64,000 nt of DNA from Elymus sibiricus (lineage: Eukaryota; Streptophyta; Magnoliopsida; Poales; Poaceae), in the NCBI GenBank assembly GCA_039707655.1, contig CM077665.1:439393531-439457530 (forward strand), in the 5' to 3' direction. Shown one piece after another: positions 9,690 through 22,240 of this stretch. Under the pieces are notes generated by a model that was not told the origin of the DNA, searched no databases, and was given only the letters and a program-made list of their open reading frames with translations. The position numbers and the translations under genes are program-made. Position 1 is the stretch's first letter. Each line of letters opens with the position of its first letter.

Positions 9690-12600
9690 CTAACTGTAAA
9701 ACGAACGGAGGAGCTCCGTGTTCCATGGGCGCTCCGTCTCCTTGCCGGAGGCGTCCCTCTTGTTCTTTCTTCTCATCTGCACGTCGATTAGGTAGTATGC
9801 GTTGTTGCTCAACGCCTTGCTGATGATGAACGGGCCCTCCCATGGGACGGACAACTTGTGCTGGCCGGCTGTCCGCTAGATTAGCCGGAGCACCAGGTAG
9901 CCCTCTCGGAACAAGAGGGGCTTGACTCGCCGGCTGTGATAGCGGCAAAGGCCTTGCTGGTAGATGGATGATCTGGACAGCGCCAGCTCGCGTGCCTCCT
10001 CCAGGAGGTCGACATCGTCTTCGCAGGCTTCTTTCGCGTCTGCCTCTGTGTAGAGGGTGACGGGTGGCGAGTCGAACTCGACGTCGGTGGGGATGATTGC
10101 CTCCGCCCCGTACGTCAGGAAGAAGGTGGTAAAACCGGTTGACCGGTTGGGCGTGGTGCGGAGGCTCCATAGCACAGCCGATAGCTCCTCAAACGAAGCA
10201 CCGGCTGCACGCTCCAGCGGCTCGATCAGCCGAGGCTTGAGGCCGGCCAGGATTAGGCCGTTGGCCCGTTCCGCCTGGTCGTTGGACTGTGGATGGGCTA
10301 CGAACGCCAGGTCCAGCCGGATTCCTTGCGCCTCGCAGTGGCGACCTAGCGCACCCTTGGTGAAGTTGGTGCCACTATCGGTGATGATACTATGAGGCAC
10401 GCCGTAATGGACGGCGATATCTTTGATGAACGTGACCGTGGTCGGGCCGTTGAGTTTCTTGATTGGCCGGGCCTCAATCCACTTTGTGAACTTGTTGTCG
10501 GCCACCAGTAGGTGCGTGAGGCCGTTCCGTGCCATCTGAAACGGGCCTACCATGTCCAGGCCCCAGACGGCGAAGGGCCAGGTGAGTGGAATGGTCTGGA
10601 GGGCGGTAGTCGGCTGGTGGCTACGCGCCTTGAAGCGTTGGCAGCCATTGCACTTGTCGACGAGGTTTTTGGCGTCCTCCTGCGTGGTTAGCCAATAGAA
10701 ACCATGACAGAAAGATTTGGCCACCAAGGCGCGTGAGGCGACGTGGTGACCGCATTCGCCCTGATGAATGTCCCGAAGGATCTCGCGGCCTTTCTCTGGC
10801 TCGATGCAGTGCTGGAATACTCTTGTTACGCTATGCTTGACAAGCTCGTTGTTGATGATGGTGTAGGCGGTCGACCGCCATTGGATTTGGCGGGCCTCAA
10901 CTTCGTCGGCAGACAGCTCGCCACTCAGAATATAGTTGAGAAAAGGCTGTGCCCAGGACAGAGGAGTGACGGCCGTTAGGATGGCGACCACCTCGGGACC
11001 GGCTGGTGCTGGGTCCGTGGCCCCCGAGCCGATCGGAGCAAGCCCGAAGCCAGTGGCGACAGTCTCGGGGACGGTGTCGTCCGTCCTCGGACCGGCTAGC
11101 GCGGCCCCTGGGTCCGGGCCGGCATCCCCTGGGCCAGGCGGTGCAGTCCCCGGGACGGCTGGCGCAGCCCCCAGGTTGGAGTCGGCAGCCCCTGGGTCAG
11201 ACGGTGTAGTCCCCGGGCCGGCTGGCGCAGCCCCCGGGTCGAAGCCGGCAGCCCCCAGGCCGGACGGGGCGACTAGGGGGCGGGCGCCCCGGGGTCGGCC
11301 GGGATAAAGATGGATTCAGAGTCCAGCAATGGCGAGATGGACGGCTTGCGCATATGCTCAAGGGACACGCCGACTGGGATTGGTTGCCGGGTGGAGCCGA
11401 TCTTGGCGAGTGTGTCGGCAACCTCGTTGCCGGCCCGTAGGATGTGGTGGAATTCACAGCCTTCAAATCCACCCGTCAGTTGTTGGACCAGGAAACTGTA
11501 GCTTGCCATGTTCGCGTGCCTGGTGTCCCATTCGCGGGAGACCTGCTGCACCACCAAGTCGGAGTCGGCGAAGCACAGAATGCGTCGGATGCCAATCTCC
11601 TTGGCCAACCGGAGGCCGTGGGTGAGCGCTTCATACTCCGCCATGTTGTTCGAGGCGGCGAAGTGGATCTGCAGGACGTACTGCAGCCGGTCCCCTTAGG
11701 GGAGGTAAGGATGATGCCGACTCCAAGGCCGGCGCGCATCTTCGACCCATTGAAGTGCATGCGCCAATGGGTGGAGTCGGGAGGCGGCGGCAGATACTCC
11801 GTCTCTGTCCAGTCGATGAGGAAATCCGCCAGCGCCTTAGACTTGATGGCGGCGCGGGACTCGTAGGTGATGTGGTGGTCGGCCAGCTGGATGGCCCATT
11901 TGGCGATCCGGCCGGTCGCGTCCCGGTTGCCCATGATTTCCCCGAGAGGGGTCGTGCTCACCACCGCGACGGGATGCTCCTGGAAGTAGGGCTTGAGCTT
12001 CCTGGCCGCCAGGAACACGCCGTAGCACATCTTCTGGTAGTGGGGGTAGTTCTACTTTGAGGCGGAAAGGACCTCGCTCAAGTAGTAGACCGTCCGTTGG
12101 ACTGCCTGGGCGCGGTTTGGTTCCGGCCGCTGGACGACCATGACGATGCTGACCACCCGTCTGGTCGCGGTGATGTAGAGCAGCATCGGCTCCTTGTCGG
12201 CCATGACGGCCAGCACGGGAGCCGTGGAGAGTGCTTCCTTGAGGCTGCGGAGCGCCTCGTCCACCTGGTCAGACCAGGTGAAACCGTCTGTTTTCTTGAG
12301 CAGGCGGTAGAGGGGGAGTGTCTTTTTCCCCAGCCGGCTGATAAACCGGCTGAGCGAGGCCAGGCAGCCGGTGATCTTCTGGATGCCCGCTAGAGTGGCC
12401 GTGTGGGCCATGCGCTCGGACACGAGGAAAACGAGGAGCTGACCGGCCGGGACACCGAACACACATTTCTTCAGGATCAGCCGGATCCCAAACTCGCGCA
12501 GGCTCGTGAGGCTCTCTCTGAGATCGTCCAGGTGGGTGCGGATTTCTTTGTTCTTGACCACAACGTCGTCCACGTAGACATGTACGTTGCGGTCGAGCTG

Positions 12601-13180
12601 GCTGCAGAGGCATCGCTGCATGCAGCGCTGGAAGGTGGCACCGGCATTTTTCAGCCCGAATGCCATGGTGATGAAGCAGAATGCCCCAAAGGGGGTGATG
12701 AAAGTTGTCTTGATCCGGTCGGCTAGATTCAGCTTGATCTGGTGGTAGCCTGAATAGGCGTCCAGGAAGGACAGCAGCTCGCAGCCGGCCGTAGAGTCGA
12801 TCACTTGATCGATACGGGGCAGAGCGAACGGGTACTTGGGGCATGTCTTGTTCAGGCTCGTGTAGTCGAAACACATGCGCCAAGTTTTGTTCTTCTTCAG
12901 CACCAGGACTGGGTTTGCCAGCCAATCCGGGTGGAAGACCTCCATGATGAAGCCGGCGGCCAGCAACCAGGTGATCTCTTCACCGATGGTTTTTTGCTTC
13001 TCCTCGGAGAAGTGGCGCAGCGGTTGCTTGACCGATTTCCCGCCGGGGTGGACGTGTAATAAGTGCTCAGCGAACTTCCTCGGAACTCTATGCATGTCCT
13101 TTAGGGACCAGGCAAAGATGTCCCGATTCTCATGGAGGAAGTCGACGAGCTTGCTTTCCTATTTGTTGCTGAGGCCGGCG
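9690..13180 (-). pseudogene. pol: G1 pol: reverse transcriptase, RNase H, integrase (second half of the broken pol)
   Basis: Read leftwards from the E2 insertion, the order is RT, RNase H, integrase. RT at about 12200-13095 has FCFITMAFGLKNAGATFQRC and an intact YVDD (VYVDDVVVK). RNase H follows at about 11280-12050; its MHFNGSK has Asn where relatives have Asp. A Pro/Gly/Ala-rich linker (about 11000-11290) precedes integrase at 9879-10991, with an HHCC-like zinc region, WGLDMVGPF, IITDSGTNF and HPQSNDQAERANG supplying the D,D,E residues. Defects: TAG at 12052-12054, a frameshift near 11690, and TAG at 9876-9878. Translation continues in the same frame to a natural stop at 9690-9692. The gene is split from its protease part by E2. 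Confidence 0.88.
11000..11290 (-). repeat. Imperfect Pro/Gly/Ala-rich repeats in the RNase H-integrase linker
   Basis: On the minus strand this GC-rich stretch encodes repeated PGAA/PAGPGT-like units between the RNase H and integrase domains of G1. The DNA shows repeated cgg-ctgg-cgcagccccc-type modules about 55-60 bp apart. It is probably a flexible linker expanded by slippage. Confidence 0.6.
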
Positions 13181-13185
13181 CCGAC

Positions 13186-13604
13186 TGACGGTGTCCTGGA
13201 CTAGGGGGTACTCACCACATCGTCTCCCGACCAGTGGGTCGGGCCGAGGACCCCCAGGGTAATTAACTAATGGGCCACTTCGGGCAGCCCATGATGCATA
13301 CAAGGGAGATTCCACAAGACTTGGCGCACAAGACAAGGACTCCTCTAAACCCTAGGCCTACTTTGCATTATATAAACCGAGGCCAGGCTAGTCGATAGAC
13401 AATCTCATATTCATTACAATAATCTCGTGGTAGATACCTGTACTATGTACTATCCCCATATCAATACAATCAAAAGCTTGACGTAGGGTATTATCTCCTT
13501 GAGAGAGCCCGAACCTGGGTAAAATCCTGTGTCCATGTTATCATCGCTCCAAGACGCCTAGCTTAGGACCCCTACTACGAGATATGTCGGATTTGACACT
13601 GACA
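13186..13604 (+). repeat. 5' LTR of E2
   Basis: It is 419 bp with TG...CA ends and is matched by 22504-22922. A TATA-like TATATAAA is at 13369-13376. Confidence 0.92.
13369..13376 (+). promoter_or_regulatory. Putative TATA box in E2 5' LTR
   Basis: TATATAAA sits in a CATTATATAAACC context. The same element is at 22687-22694 in the 3' LTR, so it is conserved between the copies. Confidence 0.5.
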
Positions 13605-13625
13605 TTGGTGCTTTCATTGAGAGCC
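13605..13625 (+). other. PBS of E2
   Basis: TTGGTGCTTTCATTGAGAG follows the LTR end directly. I recall this PBS-like start from several Triticeae Gypsy-type elements; the tRNA partner was not determined. Confidence 0.55.
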
Positions 13626-13647
13626 TGCTGGCAGTCACCACGGTGCG

Positions 13648-13995
13648 ATGGGAATTCGGATCGTTTTTGGCACGATCTACGCGTCGGAACCGAGCTTTGT
13701 TGTTGATGTCGGCATCTTCGTCGCTGGCTCGACTAGTCACCTCGGCTTGACCGAAGACAGCGCTCCACGTCGGATCATCAAGATCGGATGGGCGCCCAAC
13801 TTCAACTCCGATCTCTATCAAGATCATGGGATAATCATCCATGGAGCTCGAGGGCTCAACGTCAACAATGCCCCGCGCAACCGTGCAGTTCTTATGGACA
13901 GCGGGTTTGTGCTCACCGCCACTGCCTCCTCAAGCGTCGTTTTGAAGAATCCTTTGGTGGAACTGCGCGGAATTGAGTCTATAATGACCCCGTAA
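13648..13995 (+). CDS. Hypothetical short ORF downstream of the E2 PBS
   Basis: An ATG frame of 115 codons begins 23 bp after the PBS region, where gag would begin in an autonomous element. The product starts MGIRIVFGTIYASEP and shows no motif I recognise. A second frame at 14066-14338 continues a similar composition and could be a frameshifted extension. It may be a gag remnant or a non-coding leader. Low confidence that it is translated. Confidence 0.25.
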   Translation: MGIRIVFGTIYASEPSFVVDVGIFVAGSTSHLGLTEDSAPRRIIKIGWAPNFNSDLYQDHGIIIHGARGLNVNNAPRNRAVLMDSGFVLTATASSSVVLKNPLVELRGIESIMTP

Positions 13996-14338
13996 AATTT
14001 CGTCATATTCTGATGGAGGAATCTTCGGCGATCTACGAAATACCGGAGCCCTGTCAAATCTTGACGTGAATCTGGATGAGTTTAGGGAGAGGAGTCCAGA
14101 GCCCAACTCGGACATCCTTTGGAAGATCCAAGTGTTAATCGACTGTGGGATTCCATTGTCGACCACCCCTCAAAATTTCAGCTCGATCCGACGGCCAAAC
14201 TCCGGGAAACGTCCGATGAGTACAACGAATTTTGGATCTATTTTCTGCACGAATACAAATCCGACACGAGTTCATCTTTTTCATGAACGAGTTGTCAGAC
14301 GTCCTTTTTGGAGGAAAATTTCTCATCATCTCGGTTAG

Positions 14339-17300
14339 CCGACCAAGAGTTCAGCATAGCGAGGGCCAAATAATCACAAGAGAACCTCGTCATCTGTGGG
14401 TCGTATGGGTCGGGCGCTCCGTTGCTTCATCAAGCCAGCATTGACCGCGTCACAAATTCCGACCTGTGTTGGTATCGCCGCAACGTCACTTGTTCAAACC
14501 GACGTCCATCATGCCGACCTGCTTGGGGGCTCTAGCGTCACCTTACCGACCTGCTCCATCACCTCGGCTAGACCGGGGGCTTCGTCGTCTCTTCATCAAC
14601 CTGCTCAGGGATTTCGGCGTCACCAGCCGACCAGCTTCGTCATGTTAGCTGGACCGGGGACTTTGCCTCACCACATCGATCATGCAGCGTCGCCACTTCG
14701 TCAAACAAAGCTCTTTGCTCAAGCACCTCGGCGCCCAGGCCATATTCCTTTAATTATTTGCTTCACTTAAATTAACTACGTAGTAAAAAAAATTAATATA
14801 TTATTACCTTTAGTTGTTATTACTCTTGGCTTGCACTATGTTGTGTGCACAGGTAATCAACTTCGACTGTGTCACACGGTCACCTTGGCGTGCCTACATC
14901 GTTGTCCCACCTCCATCAACCAAATTGTGTCGTCGACTTGGTTGACTGACGTGGGGGCTTCACAGCCACCCTACCGAACTACTCCGTCTCCTCGGCTGGA
15001 CCGGGGGTTTCTCCTCGGCCCTTCGAAAGTGTTGTGTTGTCACTTCATCAAACCGAGCTCTTCGTCGGCTACCTCATGATAGGCTTGGGGGCTGGGACCT
15101 TGACCCGCTACAAGCTCGACACACGTCACACCGAGCACATTAATCAGCTAAGTCGCTTTCATGCTCAACCCTTTTTCAATCTTTATTCCTGTGCGGTTCT
15201 ACCTAGCATTATACTTGTGTTAAACAAAAAAGTTGTTTGTTAAAAACTTAGCTTGTTAATAACGTTGTTTGTTAAAAACACTTATTTTTTCCATGATAAC
15301 TGGGGCTCTTAAATTTATATGAGCCATTTTATAATAAATGTTGTTTTCTTCTTGGTTGTTGCAAAGTCTTTTTCTACTACTCCTTTTTCTGACGCGACTG
15401 TTTGGTCAATAGTTGGGTAGCCTGGGTTCTCTCTAAAGTCGTTCGAGTTTAGTTCGCTAAACTGGCCTGAGAAGCACTCCGCCTTCGGGATAGGAGGTTG
15501 AAGCCGAAGGTTGACCCGCTTGAAGTCTGGAGATCGGATGTATCATGTTAAAGCACGACCGAAGCACTTATTAATTTTAAGACCAATTGTCGGATTGGCA
15601 CCAAGAAACTTGATTTAGTTCGAACGTCAAAGTTTTTACATAAGTTTTTTGGCTTTTCGAGCTTATAGCACTTCTAAGCTATCTGTATGTTTTTTTAGGC
15701 GGCGAGACATCTTCATGACCGAGGTGCCCTGCGTAATAATTCAGCTCGGGAGATCTTTTTTGACCCATAGGTCGGTATCTTTCCTGCCGACTTACACCTC
15801 GGCATTTGCGAAATGCACATGACATCTGAACTAGTTCCCGAGCAGATTCGATCCTCGGGTTGGTCGGCCGCACCCAACCTGAGTCTCGGGGGATACTGTG
15901 TGTCTCCATCATAGCTCTCGCAGTACAATGTCGGATGCCTTTAAAGTATCGGCAATATCAACGGGGGACTCCGACTAGAGCCGAACCCACCAAAAGCCAA
16001 GGTACTCCGAGCAGTCCTCGGCAAAACGTTCTCGGATATTGCTTTATATGCATCAGTTTCGAATTGTGTCTTCAGCTAATAGTTGGGTTGCCCTACTCCT
16101 GTGATTGCCTCCTACATTCCGCTTTGTTCAGCTAGGTGTGCAAAGCGAGAACCACTGCGATTGTACTTGCGATTTAACTGGTCAAGTACCTCAGTGGAGA
16201 AAGACGAAAACTGACTGTCACAATGAGCGCATACTGGTCAGCGATCCGATGACTCTGTCAAACTATAGACCGATAGAGGTTACCCCATGTGCTTTTCATA
16301 AATTTGGCCGCAGTGTTAATGGCTTGACCTCGGCTGACGCCGAACACTAACCGGGGGCTAGTAACTGGCCTCCCAAACATTAAGCTCCTATGACTAAGTG
16401 AAAGTTATAATGCCTAGATATCTGATTGCCTCGTTTCCGCTAACACAACCGCATCTGGGCACCGAGACGTTGGCTAAGGGTTGTCTTGTTACTACGGAAA
16501 CACCCTGCGTAGCATCTACAAAGGGGTAGAAGCCGACGATGGGCCACTCTCAAATGATAAACGGTCACAAAGGAGTCAAAATAGCATATAGCATAACAAG
16601 CATTTGTATTCAATATGCGAGTGCTGCCTTCCGTAGTCATCGTTATAAAGCCGTAAATATGCATCAATTTGTCTTAAGATTTTGACCAAGCTGGGTTGCC
16701 TGGCTCCTGTGCTTACCCCCTACGTTCCCGATTGTTCGGCTGGGAGGTAAAGGGAGTACCTCTGTGATTGTTACTTCCGGGTCATCCGGGTTAGTACCTC
16801 AGACTGGGTGAAGCCGAAAGCTAGTCATCTTAAGAATATAATTATTCGGCAACGACGGAAGTGAAAATTTCGGTTCATTAAAGACCACTGATTTCGGGAA
16901 CATTTCCCAAACTAAATCCTCGCTATTTTCCTCCCACATTGATCGGAGGTGAGGTTTCACGATCATGGTCAACATGATAGCCTGGGAAAAGGAACTTATA
17001 AAGGAACTATTTTTCCCAGAAGATGTTTCTTACGTTAAATAGTAATATAACATATCTCTCCACGTACCTTTGTTTATAAAACCGTATGGCCGGACTGCCT
17101 TGTTTGCCATAAATCTTTGCCCTTATAAAGGCTTCATAAAGTAGGACCAACACGCCTCGTCTACTGGCTGAGGAGGTTGAAGCCGATAGTCGGCCAACAA
17201 AGTCTTGTACAATGCGGATCCGAGCATTAATGACGTAAAGTACTTGGATATATAGAATCATTACACATAAATTGTGTCAAACGTAACAAAGTTTGTGTCA

Positions 17301-17771
17301 AACAAATATCGATCCTTAATTCGACCACCCGTGCCTAAATTAAGGCTCGGGGGCTACTGATTGCCTATTCAATGCAGCAATCCAAAGTGCAATATGGTTT
17401 CCGAGGAGATTTGATCCTCAGGTTGGTCGGCCGCACCCAACCCGAGTCTCGGAAACTACTGCGTACCGCGTTTCCATCCCTAACGTATGTCGTCGAGCAA
17501 GAACTTGATCCTCAGGCCGATTTTGCAAATCGACCTAAGTCTCAGGGGCTACTGGGATCAGTGGTTTAATTATTATTATTATTTTTCCCTTCAGGTGCAT
17601 CTCGGGTTATAGACCGACACACACCTTGAGGGCTATTGGCCATACATCTCGGTAGTAAATAAATTGCGGCGATCGGAAATAAATCCCGCAAAAAGCAGCC
17701 GGAGACCGAGGTGGTGCACCACCTTGGAAGCAGTCCGGCATTGGAGCTCGGCTGCAAAAAGATACCTCGGA
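14339..17771 (+). repeat. E2 internal non-coding region with long imperfect repeats
   Basis: No coding domain is visible. Similar blocks recur. GTTGGGTAGCCTGGGTTCTC (about 15412), GTTGGGTTGCCCTACTCCTG (about 16083) and a GGGTTGCCTGGCTCCTGTG form (about 16692) are 600-670 bp apart, each followed by GTTCGGCT-like text and a phrase with AGCCGAA. The phrase GGTCGGCCGCACCCAACC occurs near 15863 and 17424. This suggests two or three diverged tandem units. Confidence 0.5.
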
Positions 17772-17776
17772 TACAG
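17731..17776 (+). repeat. Left fragment of the E2 terminal tandem array
   Basis: One unit (AGTCCGGCATTGGAGCTCGG, then CTGCAAAAAGATACCTCGG and ATACAG) stands immediately left of the nested solo LTR. The remaining units are at 22018-22240, so the insertion fell inside the array. Confidence 0.8.
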
Positions 17777-18719
17777 TGTAACACCCCGAAAATTTAACCA
17801 TGTTTTATTAATTAAAATTTTGCCATGAAATTAAATTTTTATTTTCTGGATCATCTATTGATTTCAGAATCACTCCTTTCTTCTGAATTGTGGAGTTTTC
17901 CCTCCAAATAGAAACCTTTCAAAAATATTGTTGGACTTGAATACCTTCTCAAGAACATTTCTTTTTATTTTACGATCAGTGGAAATATTTTTATAATTAT
18001 TCTTCTAAGCTTTATTTCTTTTAAAATGGTTTCTCATAATTTTTAGAGCCTCATTTGCACTACAACTATTTGATAACTTCATTTAAAAATTCTACAAAAA
18101 TTTGTAGAAGACATGTGAGGTTCCTACATCACATTTATGCAAAGGAACAGCCTTGTGTTTTGGAAAATTTGAGCAAACCATCCACATTTGTATTCTGGTC
18201 CAGTTTGGTGATTTGTACAGCAGCCCTATTTTATTTTTGCTCTAGTGACCTTGGGATATTTCCTGCTTATAGTCCACCCTACCAAACCCTTAAGTCCAGG
18301 AGATCAGATCCATTAGAAGATTTTAAGCACATGCAATAATGGCTTTTATTTTCTGTCCAGAACTGTAGTTTTGCAAAGCTTGCACTAGGAAGTTTTTACT
18401 TTGCCCAAACTAACCATGCCATCATCACCTACACCTAAAGAGACCCCAACCTGGAGTTTTTGGCCCCCAGAAGAGATGCCTAGATGCCCTTGGCATTTCA
18501 TCAAACAGGTTAGGAGCATGGCCAGATTCGGCATGCTTTTGGTCTTGCATTATGAAGTTGCCCTAATGGCATTACCAGTATGTCATATAGATTAGCCTTG
18601 CCCTAAAACCCACTCCTGCTAAACCTCGTGTGCATTAGAATCCCTGGGAGTGCCCTGGCATTTCGCCGAGCACTTGCCGTGCGTGCTCTGGGCGCACCCA
18701 GAGCACGTGTATTGCAGGC

Positions 18720-19790
18720 ATACGCATCCGCGTCGCCGCGTCACCTACCCCGCCCCTGACCCTTGCTAGCCCGTAGAGACGCAGCCCCGACCCCTCCCTC
18801 GCCGCAGAGTCGTCCCGGCCATCTCCTGGAGCCCCGCAGTGCCGCCGTCAGAACGGCCATGGCAGCTAGCGGACGGCCGCAGCAGACCCCGGCCTTGGCA
18901 GCGCCGCCCAAGCCGCGCGCGCGCGCCAGCTCGCCTCCTTGTGCAGTGGAGGGTTCGTCGGATAGCACCGACCAGTTCCATAGCCGCAGAGCCAGCACCG
19001 CAAGCCGCCATTGCCTCTGCCACCGCCAGCAGCAGTTAGAAATGGACGGCACCGCCCGAGCCTCCCCCGCGCGCCAGCTGCCCTCTGGAACAGCTCGAGC
19101 TCATCCGCGAGCTCGTCTGTTAGCGCCGACCACCGCCACCTCGCCCTGCTGCAGCAGAAGCGGTCGGCCAACAATCTTATCTCTGGCCGCCGCAGAACTG
19201 ACCTAGTCGCGCTATAAATAGAGACCCCGAGCTCAACCCGACCCTCAGGCGACCTCCTTCCATCCCTCTAGAGCTCCCATAGCAAGTAATCGACTGAAGG
19301 AGGCCGTCTTCCCCACCTCCGGTAGCCTCGGCCGCTGTAGACCTCCGGTGAAATTCGGCCAAGCTAGAGCCCCCTAGTCTCTCCCACGCCACCATCCGCT
19401 TCCCCTCGACCTTGCAGAGCCGCCCAACCCCTCTAAATCGGTCGGGAGCCATCATAGGCCGAAACCCCAATGGACCCGAAGCCACCGCCCGCCTCGGAGC
19501 TCGCCGCCGGCGAATCCCTCCAACCCCCTGGTCGTGGCGACCACCTGAAGAACTGCCTAGAGGTGGTGGATCCATTCCCGCCCTCGGAAGAACCCCAGGA
19601 GCCGCCATCCGTCGGCAAGGACCGCCGGAGCTCCGTCTCCGCTCGGCCAGAGGAGGAAGTAGGCGCGGGCGACTGGTCAAACCTGACCAATGGGCCCAAT
19701 GGACCCACTGTCAGTGACACAGCGACGGCCAGCGCTGGTTTAAGTGAAAGCGTAAAGCCCGAAGTACGTTTCCCTCTTCCCTAAAGCGTA
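18720..19790 (+). other. GC-rich leader-like core of the solo LTR
   Basis: This 1-kb GC-rich, CpG-rich stretch has several open frames in both strands that overlap and share no recognisable domain. I treat them as composition effects. The TATA box at 19212 lies within it, so the downstream half is probably the R region and leader of the parent transcript. Confidence 0.45.
19212..19220 (+). promoter_or_regulatory. Putative TATA box of the solo LTR
   Basis: CTATAAATA is in GTCGCGCTATAAATAGAGACC, a strong plant TATA match with GC-rich flanks. Confidence 0.55.
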
Positions 19791-21132
19791 TTCGGTCCGA
19801 ATCGTTTTTTTTTCTGTTTTTATTTAAAATCAGAAATTGACCAGACTTTGACTGGCTCTATCTTTTAAACTAGAAAACCCAATTGACTTGATTCTTTTTC
19901 CCACCTCTCTCAAATTTCATCTAGTTTATTTTCATATTTATTTGAAAATTTTCCAAGACAATTTTTTTGTACTGTTTTTAAATTGAGTGTTAATTAGAAT
20001 ATTTTCAAAAATAGGAATTTGGAGTGGAGATGAAAACTTTTAAAAGTTTGGAGTGCACCTCACCTCCTACACATGAAAGGCAAGCATTCTGAACCCTGGC
20101 ATAATATTTGTTGTGTGTTGTTTGATGTGACTACAACACCAAGTTGACTTGAAGTATGTGTTATTTCATGTGATGATGTGATCGTGTTTACTAGTGCATG
20201 ATGATAATTCCTTGCTGTTGGAATTGGTATGCTTGTGACAGTATTCACCCTCGTATGCCTTTCATGCCTACAGGAAGGAATCCGGAAAGGTCTCTATCTT
20301 GGGTAGACACGAGCTTGATACTGATATTTCGTTGAGACGAGTATATTCAGTAAGGCATGGTGAGGTATGATGAGTGGTGATTCTGTCTGTTGGTGTGGAA
20401 AATATTTGTTGTGATAACCATGCAGGGAACACATAAACCTCCCTAGTCGACCATAGATCGAGTCTTGTTCCAGTAACCCACATACTTGTTTCGTACTACC
20501 ACTTGTCCATATCGTAGGTAGGGTACGGTTCAGTAAGTTGTCAACCCCTTTCTTGGCACACACCGTACAGAGAGGCCATGGTGGAAGATACCGGGTGCAT
20601 CCGGTAGGCATGCCACCTGGTCCGGGGGCATGGGTGTTTCCGGTTGGGACCGAGAGGGGGGCACCCCTTAGTAGCGCGCGGTATAAATTTGATCCCATGC
20701 TAATCGAGGTTGTAGCCTCCCCACTTAGAGTTTTGCTTAACGAGTGTCGTGGGTGATTCTAGGCATCGGTAAGTTAAGCTGGTGTGTGCAGGTCAGGTGT
20801 GTTTTCAATTCAAAGACCGTAAGCGGAATTAGTCCCGGTGGACTAAAGGAATCCGTTACTCGTGGGTAAAGAGTACACCCTCTGCAGAGTTTACATCTAT
20901 TCGAATAGCCGTGTCCGCGGTTAAGGACTACAGTCTGGGATGGGTCAAGTGTCGGTCTTAGTGTCGGTCTTCGGAGGAAAACTTCTAAACCAGAACATTA
21001 ATCATGACGTGTGACAAATGATGATTATGATTATTATTATTATTGTGGACTAACCATTGATATTATTTGAATTATTGAGTATCCCTGGGATGGTTCTACC
21101 TCCTGGATATACATTGTGATTATTCTTATATA

Positions 21133-21486
21133 AGCCCTTTATGTGGCGTCGCTGAGACGCCCGACTGTGGCATGCTGATTATTTATCTTTCCTTAAGAGC
21201 CCTTTATGAGGCGTCGCTCAGACGCCCGACGGCGGCATGCTTGTTATTTTTTTTCTTTATAAGCCCTTTATGTGGTGTAGCTCAGACGCCCGACTGTGGC
21301 ATGCTTTTATTTTTTTTCTTTATAAGCCCTTTATGTGGCGTCGCTCAGACGCCCGACTGTGGCACGCATATTATTTATTTTTCCTTATCAGCCCTTTATG
21401 TGGCATCGCTCAGACGCCCGACCAAGGCATGCTTTATATTATTATCCTTTCGAGGCGCCGCTTCAGACACCCGATCAGTGTATTTT
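21133..21486 (+). repeat. Tandem array of a 63-65-bp unit in the solo LTR
   Basis: AGCCCTTTATG starts at 21133, 21198, 21262, 21325 and 21390, each followed by a GCGTCGCTCAGACGCCCGAC-type core and an A/T-rich spacer. A sixth, shorter copy is at about 21454. The core contains the inverted pair GCGTC...GACGC, so it could fold. Confidence 0.9.
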
Positions 21487-22017
21487 ATTTTTATTCTCTG
21501 ATTGCTTATTCATGTTTAAACCTGCTTGCGTGCGTCATGAATATTATTTTGTGACTGACTAAGTGATCGTGGATTATTTCAGTGCATGATTATCATCTGT
21601 TATATTATACCTGTTTTCATGATGTTTGCGAGTTCATTCAAAGTACTCACTGGCTTGTCCCTGGCTATTGTCTTGGCCAGATTTATTGCTTGGAGAGGAG
21701 CGTAATGATGACAGCCCCGGAACCTAGGCAACGATGATAGCAGCCTCGCGAAGATAGGAGTTATCCAGGTCAGCTGTTCCTGTGGGATATGGAGTCCCAT
21801 AGACACTGATGATCCGCAAACCGCTTCCGCCATCAACCACTAGAAATTTTTGTTGTACTCAGAGACCACTTTGGTCGTGTACTTCAAATATTGTATTTTT
21901 CTTGGAATTTATGGAACAAGATTGTGTCTCATCAGCTAACAGTAATCCTGGGGCTGGTGAGCACAAGGGCCATTTACTGGGAAATTAATATCCTGGAAAA
22001 CCGGTCCTGACATACAG

Positions 22018-22240
22018 TCTGGCATTGGAGCTCGGACACAGTCCGGCGTTGGAGCTCGGCTGCAAAAAGATACCTCGGATACAGTCCAGCGTTGGAGCTC
22101 GGACACAGTCCGGCGTTGGAGCTCGGCTGCAAAAAGATACCTCGGATACGGTCCGGCGTTGGAGCTCGGACACAGTCCGGCGTTGGATCTCGGATGCAAA
22201 AAAAGACACCTCAAATGTAGTCCGGCGTTGGAGCACGACG
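22018..22240 (+). repeat. Composite tandem array near the 3' end of E2
   Basis: Two related modules alternate about three times: one of about 24 bp (TCCGGCGTTGGAGCTCGGAC plus ACAG) and one of about 43 bp with the same start followed by CTGCAAAAAGATACCTCGGA. The composite period is about 67 bp. Confidence 0.85.

Larger units (their letters stand above)
17777..22012 (+). mobile_element. 4.2-kb putative solo LTR of a chromovirus-type Gypsy element
   Basis: It begins TGTAACACCCCGAAAATTT and ends GGTCCTGACA, flanked by TACAG at 17772-17776 and 22013-22017. No gag, pol, PBS or second copy is found inside. The TGTAACACCCC start, a GC-rich 1-kb middle part after AT-rich sequence and a TATA box fit long LTRs of Tekay/Del-type elements. 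The near-terminal phrase about attcaaagtactcactggctt also occurs inverted in the G4 LTR near 54310-54330, so the two belong to related lineages. Orientation is given by the TATA box and by that shared phrase. Confidence 0.75.

Noticed and set aside
21172..21501. 109-codon plus-strand frame with repeated peptide
   Set aside because: It only translates the 63-65-bp tandem array of the solo LTR, and two other phases are also open.
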